A model generated the notes under the pieces. The model worked only from the letters and a program-made list of their open reading frames with translations. It was not told the origin of the DNA and searched no databases. Below are positions 6,011 through 10,627 of a stretch of 10,627 nt of DNA, one piece after another. The DNA comes from Chloroflexota bacterium. GTDB lineage: Bacteria > Chloroflexota > Anaerolineae > Promineifilales > Promineifilaceae. Both the position numbers and the translations under genes were made by a program. The stretch is from NCBI GenBank assembly GCA_008501785.1, contig QQUD01000329.1, positions 1 through 10,627 of the forward strand, in the 5' to 3' direction. Within the stretch, counting starts at the first letter, position 1, and the number at the start of each line of letters is the position of its first letter.

Positions 6011-7117
6011 TTACTGTTTACTGGGGATTACCACCGTAAACGTTGCGCCGCCTTCGGGGTTGTTTTCGGCCCAGATACGGCCGTTATGCTGGTCTACAAC
6101 TCGTTTGGCAATATAAAGGCCTAAGCCCGTGCCAGCCCCATTGGGTTTGGTCGTGAAAAATGGATTAAAAATCTTGCTCATGATGGCATCGTCAATGCCG
6201 TGCCCGGAATCCTTGACAGAAATTGCCAGGTAAGTTTTTCCATTAGACAAATCCCCATTCAAAATGTCGAGGGGCGGAGCAGACATGGTCCACGATTTGA
6301 TACTCACTTGACCACCAGGCTCCATCGCGTCGCTGGCATTGTTGAGCAAATTGAGCAGCACCTGTGTCATCCGATTGTGGTCGCAGAATATTGTTTTGAT
6401 ATCCTCTTCCAGCTCTTTTTCGATTTTGATATGAAATTCCCCGCGAAATTGGTGGCGAACCAACGTAAGCGAATCCTCAACAATCCCATTTAAATTTGTG
6501 TATGTGAAATTGGGCGCATCGTTATAGGAATAGTTGCGCAGCACTTCGAGAATGCGGACTGAGCGCCATGCGCTTTGCTCGATCATTTCCACATATTTCA
6601 GCAATTGGGCCATACTCAATGAATTGTCTTCAACTTCGTGGAGTAGATTACTGCAAGTGGCGGTGATGATGCTGATGGGTGTGTTCAGCTCGTGGGCAAC
6701 GCTGGCGGTGAGCGTGCCGATGCTGGCCAGCCGTTGCGCTCGAGAGAGTGATTCATTCAGCCGCTGCACATCGTCCAGGCTGGTGATGGCTAAGAGTCTG
6801 TTGTTGCCTACTGTGGGGGCGGCTAATGGAGAAACAGTGAGGCTAACGGGGACAAAACGGCCGTTTCGATGCTGAAAATTGCCGTTACACTTCATTTCAT
6901 TGGCTTGCAATTGTTCAAACAGGGATAGATCGTCCCCCATGAACTCCTGAATCGCATGACCAATCAGTGCATCTGGTTCATATCCGAGAATGGCTGCTGC
7001 TGCTTCATTGGCTGATGAAATGGTGCCATCTTCATCAAGAACGAGTAGCCCTTCGGCAATACTTTGTGTCAGGTGGGTGTAAAACTGCTCTGTTAAGTTG
7101 GTTGTGGCTTCCACCAT
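6011..7117 (-). CDS. Soluble PAS-domain sensor histidine kinase
   Basis: The 368-residue product has an N-terminal PAS domain (about 10-118, with GLLVLDEDGTISSANEAAAAILGY), a HisKA dimerisation domain with phospho-acceptor His142 in SVAHELNTPI, and a HATPase domain. ATP-binding motifs are the N box NLLNNASDAM (256-265), G1 DSGHGI (303-308), F box FNPFFTTK and G2 GTGLGLYIAKRVV (329-341). All key residues are present, so it should be active. There are no membrane segments or signal peptide, so it senses a cytoplasmic cue through the PAS domain. No response regulator is encoded in the window, making it an orphan kinase here. ATG 7117 is preceded by GAGG with a 10-base spacer. The PBP homologue lies upstream on the same strand, 324 bases away. 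Two octamers encode NGR (6077-6084 and 6857-6864). Confidence 0.93.
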   Translation of the reverse strand: MVEATTNLTEQFYTHLTQSIAEGLLVLDEDGTISSANEAAAAILGYEPDALIGHAIQEFMGDDLSLFEQLQANEMKCNGNFQHRNGRFVPVSLTVSPLAAPTVGNNRLLAITSLDDVQRLNESLSRAQRLASIGTLTASVAHELNTPISIITATCSNLLHEVEDNSLSMAQLLKYVEMIEQSAWRSVRILEVLRNYSYNDAPNFTYTNLNGIVEDSLTLVRHQFRGEFHIKIEKELEEDIKTIFCDHNRMTQVLLNLLNNASDAMEPGGQVSIKSWTMSAPPLDILNGDLSNGKTYLAISVKDSGHGIDDAIMSKIFNPFFTTKPNGAGTGLGLYIAKRVVDQHNGRIWAENNPEGGATFTVVIPSKQ

Positions 7118-7398
7118 GAAGCAAATACCTCATCCCTAAAAATTCTTTGACAAACGGACACACTGCGGCCGTTGCCATTCTTGTTGTTGAGCATGTTGCA
7201 TGAACGGAGACTGTGATACGAAGAAATGCAAGGGTTCAGCGAAGATGGGTGTAAATGATGATTTAGTTACCCGGCTCACGTTCCTCAATAGGATACGCCA
7301 CCCACCTCAGATAGTCCGTATGTGGGCCGTAAATTCAGCGTGAAGGGGTCGTGAACGGATGACGTGGATGGTGCTTGGGTTCGTATATGAGTGACAAC
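7118..7398. other. Intergenic region with no recognisable gene
   Basis: This stretch separates the PBP gene from the kinase gene on the - strand. It holds one variant octamer, GCGGCCGT (7165-7172), and the likely kinase ribosome-binding site (CCTC at 7128-7131 on the + strand). No convincing gene, tRNA or promoter was found in the rest. Confidence 0.6.
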
Positions 7399-7437
7399 TT
7401 CAACCTCCCGCAGGTGCTGCACCTGCGGGAGGTTGAA
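7399..7437. repeat. Perfect 18-bp REP-like hairpin after the PBP gene
   Basis: The arms TTCAACCTCCCGCAGGTG (7399-7416) and CACCTGCGGGAGGTTGAA (7420-7437) are exactly complementary around a CTG centre. It lies 4 bases past the PBP stop codon on the - strand. No T run follows in that direction, so it is not a standard terminator. It is related to the hairpin at 10525-10547 on the other side of the gene. Confidence 0.9.
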
Positions 7438-7441
7438 CCCA

Positions 7442-10400
7442 TTATGCGTCCCTGTTTTTGATGCAGACGGAAACGGCCGTACTTTGTGACTCATTTCCCG
7501 CTGCATCAACCGCAACGACATGAAATTCATGGCAGCCAGGGCCAGGGATTGGCCATCTTTCACTGAACGGGGTATTTTGGCTGATGGCGAAGGGAACACC
7601 TTTATTGTTGATGTAAAACTCCACCCGATCCATCGCCACATCATCAAAAGCTTCTGCTTGTAGTTGTACCCACGCTTCATCCGTGAAAATTTGTTGATCC
7701 GGTTTAGGGAAGGACAGTTCTACTTGCGGAGGTGCGTTGTCAATTGTGATATGGGTTGTTACCTCAGCAAAGCTGCCATCTTCACGCACCACTGTCAGCA
7801 ACAGCGTATACAGGCCTTTCAAATTCCGAACATCCCAAATGCCTAGCGTGCCGTTTGCTTGTGGCTCGGTTTGTTGATCCGCAATCGTCTGGATATTGTT
7901 GGGCTGCAATCCTTGAAAATAGGCCAGCCGGTAGAACGAAAAATTGTCGCTTTGGGCCGTGCCGGTAATGATGATCTGCTCGCGCAAAATGTTGAAGTTG
8001 GTTGGCGAGGTGATGGCGACTTCATCTGCACTGGCGGGTTGTGTCACAATCGAATCGTATTCGGTGGGAGGCTGTTCGATGCCGTTTGCGATTGCCCAGT
8101 CAACCGCTGCCTCGGGATAAATAACATACACATTGGTTTCGACAAGCTCAGGTGGTGTATAAATAGTGGCTAATCGACCTGTCTCACGGTTGATCGAGAA
8201 TTCTTGGTACATGCTGTCGGGTACGGTTGGTTCGGTTCCGGCAATGAATAGTTCGGGCACGGTGGGACAGAAGGGTGTGGGCAGCAGCCCAGACAGGTTG
8301 CAGACGGGGATTTCGGTAAAATTAGACGGCCGTTCCCACGTACTCACCGCTTCGTCAGCCAGTGCCCAATTCATCAATGCTTGCCAAATGGGGGCGGCAC
8401 CAGAGATGCCAGTCACATTTTCCATCGATTGGTTGTTGCTGTTGCCAATCCAAACGCCTGTGACAAGCTCTGGCGTATACCCAATGGTCCACGCATCACG
8501 GAAATCAGAAGTTGTTCCGGTTTTAGCTGCTGCTGGGCGATTGTTGATGAGTTCTAATGTGTTGGGACAGCCTAATCCAGCGCAACGGGCATTGCGATCT
8601 GAAAGCAAATCATTCATCAAATAAGCAAGCTGCGGTGTCAAAACTTCAATTTGCTGCGGTTCTGTGTAATCGTACAAAACGGTCCCATCACTTTTTTCAA
8701 CACGAACAATGGCAACCGGGTCCAGGGTGCGGAATCCGGGCTGTTGGCTGCTGGTAGGGCGAGACTGTCCGGCCATCATGCCCATGTTGTCTATCACACC
8801 ATAAGCATAGATCATGTCCAGCAGGGTGACTTCGCCGCCACCCTGAGTCAATGTCAAATCATAAGGACCCTTATCGAGCGTGTTGATGCCCATGCTGTGC
8901 GCAGTGCGAATCACTTTGTTGGTTCCTACCCAACTCATCACTTGCACAGCAGGGACGTATAAATCACTGGCAAATGCTTGTCGCAGTCGCAGCGGACCAT
9001 GAAATTGACGAGTGGCATTTTCAGGTGTGAATGGAGCCTTGTTGATTGTATTGAACGTGGTTTCAACGTCTAAAACCATGTTGGCGGCGGTGTACCCTTG
9101 GCTGAAGGCGGTGAGGTAGGTGAAGGGGGTAACGGCCGTTCCCGGCTGCCGTAACCCATCTACTGCCATATTAAAAGACCCATCTATCGTTTCGTCCCAA
9201 TAGTTGAGACTGCCTACCATTGCCTGAATTTCACCTGAGTTTGGGTTGAGCATGACAATGGCTGCATTGTTGACGTTGTGGTCTATGCCTTGTTCATTTG
9301 CAGCGAGGGGGGGCAAAAAGTCAAGCGCAGGGCAGCTAGCTTGCTCATCTGCGGGTAGGGCTGGGCCGAGCGTGCCAGAAAGACGGTTTACCTGGGCGCG
9401 AGCGATACATTCTGCCTGACGCTGCAAGGAAAGATTGAGGCTGGTATACACTTGCAGCCCACCGCCGAGCACCAGTTCTGGGCCAAAGCGTTTTTCTAAC
9501 GCTTCTTGCACATACAAGGCAAAGTGAGGCGCAATGATGTCGAACCGTTCGGCGACGATGGGCGCAAAGGTGAGGGGGAGTTGTTGGGTAGTAACGGCCG
9601 TTTCTGCTGAAACCACCTCCATTTCCACCATTGTCTCTAAAACTTGTGCTTGACGTGTTTGCATTGCATCTGGATTGTTCAGTGGATTTACTTCAAGGGC
9701 TTGCGGAATTGCCGACAGCATGGCCGATTCCGCTAAGGATAATTCGGCGACAGGTTTATTGAAGTAAACATGGGCTGCTGCTTCCACACCATAAGCCAGG
9801 TTTCCGTAAAAATTGCTGTTGAGGTACCATTCTAGCTGCTGTTCTTTCGTGTAGATATTTGAAGCTTGTTGGACAAGCAGTTGCAGTTGAATGGTACGGA
9901 ATACACTCCTGAAGATGGTTGTTTGGTTTGTTATGGTTTGGGTAGTGGGAAGTACGTTCTGGGTGATGAGCTGTTGGGGGATAGACGGCCGTTTTTGCTC
10001 AATAGCTTGCTCGTTAAGTGACTGGACAACTGCCTGCAAAATATCTGACAAAGTAACCCCATCGCTGTTCCAAAAAGTTGGGTCTTCGGCAGCAATCGTT
10101 GCGTCAATCAGGTGCTGGGGCAGTTCTTCTAATGAGAGCCAGCGCCGTTCACTTCCCAGTGGATCGCTTATTTCATGAATACGAATCCATTCTTGTTCGC
10201 CTTGTGAATTCGTATCGCCCAAAGCAAATATTTCGGTAGGTTGAACCTCGGTTTCAAGGGTTTGGTATTGTTGCGTTACTTCGGAAAATGTGAATAAATC
10301 ATCTGTGAGGGTGGCATAGAGGGCGGCGGTGGCGAGAACGGCCGTTGTTACCACCAAAAACCCACCGACAACCAATAGCAGCAAGACAACACCAATCGTT

Positions 10401-10480
10401 TGACCAATTGAACGTTTTCCCCGCCGCTGTCGCCGCTGTCGTCGTTGTCGCCAATGAATAATTTGAGTTGCTTTGGGCAT
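7442..10480 (-). CDS. Class A penicillin-binding protein homologue, probably catalytically dead
   Basis: The 1012-residue product has a basic cytoplasmic tail with three RQR units (11-19), one membrane helix (about 29-56), a GT51 glycosyltransferase-like domain (about 100-290), a transpeptidase-like domain (about 400-710) and two C-terminal Ig-like domains (about 820-1008). This is the layout of PBP1a-type wall synthases. The GT51 domain keeps Glu132 (AAEDPTFW) and YLNSNFYGNLAYGVEAAA, but GGSTITQQL is KRPSIPQQL (163-171) and the RKxxE motif is RTIQL (195-199), losing the second catalytic Glu. In the transpeptidase, SxxK is TAVT (448-451) and SxN is DLY (506-508); only KTGTT (653-657) remains. 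The frame is unbroken, so it is probably a maintained structural or regulatory protein. No clear Shine-Dalgarno sequence precedes ATG 10480. Six octamers lie in the gene. Residue losses were judged by eye against family motifs. Confidence 0.9.
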   Translation of the reverse strand: MPKATQIIHWRQRRQRRQRRGKRSIGQTIGVVLLLLVVGGFLVVTTAVLATAALYATLTDDLFTFSEVTQQYQTLETEVQPTEIFALGDTNSQGEQEWIRIHEISDPLGSERRWLSLEELPQHLIDATIAAEDPTFWNSDGVTLSDILQAVVQSLNEQAIEQKRPSIPQQLITQNVLPTTQTITNQTTIFRSVFRTIQLQLLVQQASNIYTKEQQLEWYLNSNFYGNLAYGVEAAAHVYFNKPVAELSLAESAMLSAIPQALEVNPLNNPDAMQTRQAQVLETMVEMEVVSAETAVTTQQLPLTFAPIVAERFDIIAPHFALYVQEALEKRFGPELVLGGGLQVYTSLNLSLQRQAECIARAQVNRLSGTLGPALPADEQASCPALDFLPPLAANEQGIDHNVNNAAIVMLNPNSGEIQAMVGSLNYWDETIDGSFNMAVDGLRQPGTAVTPFTYLTAFSQGYTAANMVLDVETTFNTINKAPFTPENATRQFHGPLRLRQAFASDLYVPAVQVMSWVGTNKVIRTAHSMGINTLDKGPYDLTLTQGGGEVTLLDMIYAYGVIDNMGMMAGQSRPTSSQQPGFRTLDPVAIVRVEKSDGTVLYDYTEPQQIEVLTPQLAYLMNDLLSDRNARCAGLGCPNTLELINNRPAAAKTGTTSDFRDAWTIGYTPELVTGVWIGNSNNQSMENVTGISGAAPIWQALMNWALADEAVSTWERPSNFTEIPVCNLSGLLPTPFCPTVPELFIAGTEPTVPDSMYQEFSINRETGRLATIYTPPELVETNVYVIYPEAAVDWAIANGIEQPPTEYDSIVTQPASADEVAITSPTNFNILREQIIITGTAQSDNFSFYRLAYFQGLQPNNIQTIADQQTEPQANGTLGIWDVRNLKGLYTLLLTVVREDGSFAEVTTHITIDNAPPQVELSFPKPDQQIFTDEAWVQLQAEAFDDVAMDRVEFYINNKGVPFAISQNTPFSERWPIPGPGCHEFHVVAVDAAGNESQSTAVSVCIKNRDA

Positions 10481-10627
10481 GGTGGAATTTTGCCAACTTT
10501 GTGCTCACTCGGCAAGTTTCGCACCCCGGAGGTGCGACACCTCCGGGAGGTTCGTTTAGATGAAACTGTTTGTTTTAAATATCGTATGGTTGATTGTTGA
10601 TAAACGGATGAAACGGGTTAAAATTAG
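10481..10627. other. Leader region upstream of the PBP gene
   Basis: The 147 bases before the PBP start contain the hairpin at 10525-10547 and an AT-rich stretch (10555-10627) that probably holds the promoter. A weak candidate on the - strand is TTTATC, a 17-base spacer and TATTTA, around 10574-10602. No other gene is visible to the window edge. Confidence 0.35.
10525..10547. repeat. REP-like hairpin before the PBP gene
   Basis: CCCGGAGGTG (10525-10534) pairs perfectly with CACCTCCGGG (10538-10547) around CGA. The right arm continues as AGGTT, so CACCTCCGGGAGGTT matches CACCTGCGGGAGGTT of the hairpin at 7399-7437 at 14 of 15 positions. The one difference is compensated in the opposite arm. 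It would form in the 5' leader of the PBP mRNA. Confidence 0.8.

Larger units (their letters stand above)
502..10345. repeat. Twenty dispersed copies of the palindromic octamer ACGGCCGT
   Basis: Exact copies begin at 502, 597, 825, 882, 1370, 1507, 1674, 2376, 2632, 3497, 3761, 5833, 6077, 6857, 7473, 8326, 9132, 9594, 9985 and 10338. All lie in genes and are read in all three frames: as TAV ten times, NGR six times and RP four times. One near copy (GCGGCCGT, 7165-7172) is intergenic. The longest gap (3769-5832) contains pdxS. The pattern resembles HIP1 (GCGATCGC) in cyanobacteria but with another word; its cause is unknown. Confidence 0.92.

Noticed and set aside
7147..7152. TTGACA on the + strand in the kinase leader
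   Set aside because: It points away from both neighbouring genes, which are on the - strand, and no - strand promoter partner was convincing.
7399..7437. Classical Rho-independent terminator for the PBP gene
   Set aside because: The stem is perfect, but no T run follows on the - strand; a REP-like repeat fits better.
7285..7680. Open frame on the - strand overlapping the PBP 3' end
   Set aside because: It overlaps the PBP gene in another frame, runs through a perfect hairpin and resembles no known protein.
9131..9139. A sequencing error or frameshift as the cause of the missing SxxK motif
   Set aside because: The reading frame and conserved context (RQPG...PFTYLTAF) continue unchanged on both sides, and other motifs are lost too.
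502..10345. CRISPR array or ordinary restriction-site clustering as an explanation for the octamer copies
   Set aside because: The spacing is irregular over the whole window, copies lie inside genes, and there is no longer repeat unit with spacers.

Overview
The window looks like a piece of chromosome from a member of the Chloroflexota, probably Anaerolineae or a relative. This is inferred from four things: a Thr/Pro-rich linker behind a lipoprotein signal, a class A PBP-like protein with C-terminal Ig-like domains, mid-range GC content, and intergenic regions full of imperfect hairpins. No rRNA, tRNA, CRISPR array, transposase or phage gene is visible.

Layout. The + strand from the left end to about 5.94 kb carries eight genes. 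They are a DUF2344 (radical-SAM-linked) protein, a lipoprotein with a phosphodiester-glycosidase (NAGPA-type) domain, a family-4-like uracil-DNA glycosylase, a toxin-antitoxin pair (Phd/YefM-type antitoxin and PIN toxin) coupled by an ATGA overlap to a SAM methyltransferase, and the pyridoxal-phosphate synthase pair pdxS-pdxT. A hairpin at 5942-6004 separates these from two genes on the - strand: a soluble PAS-HisKA-HATPase histidine kinase (6011-7117) and a 1012-residue class A PBP homologue (7442-10480).

How the genes work together. PdxT supplies ammonia to PdxS for PLP synthesis. The antitoxin, toxin and methyltransferase probably form one transcript from a good sigma70-like promoter whose -35 box lies in the last codons of the glycosylase gene. 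The other genes look like unrelated housekeeping or envelope genes.

Most notable observations. (1) The palindromic octamer ACGGCCGT occurs 20 times, all inside genes, against about 0.16 expected for random sequence; it resembles the HIP1 phenomenon of cyanobacteria but uses a different word. (2) The PBP homologue has an intact reading frame but appears to have lost key catalytic residues in both the glycosyltransferase and transpeptidase domains, so it is a candidate pseudo-enzyme. Two of its degraded motifs are spelled exactly by copies of the octamer. (3) Related REP-like hairpins with a compensatory base-pair change flank the PBP gene. (4) A different 28-bp palindrome is inserted in frame in the lipoprotein linker. 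(5) Several intergenic regions each hold a hairpin built from its own iterated short word. No clearly new multi-gene defence or metabolic system was found.
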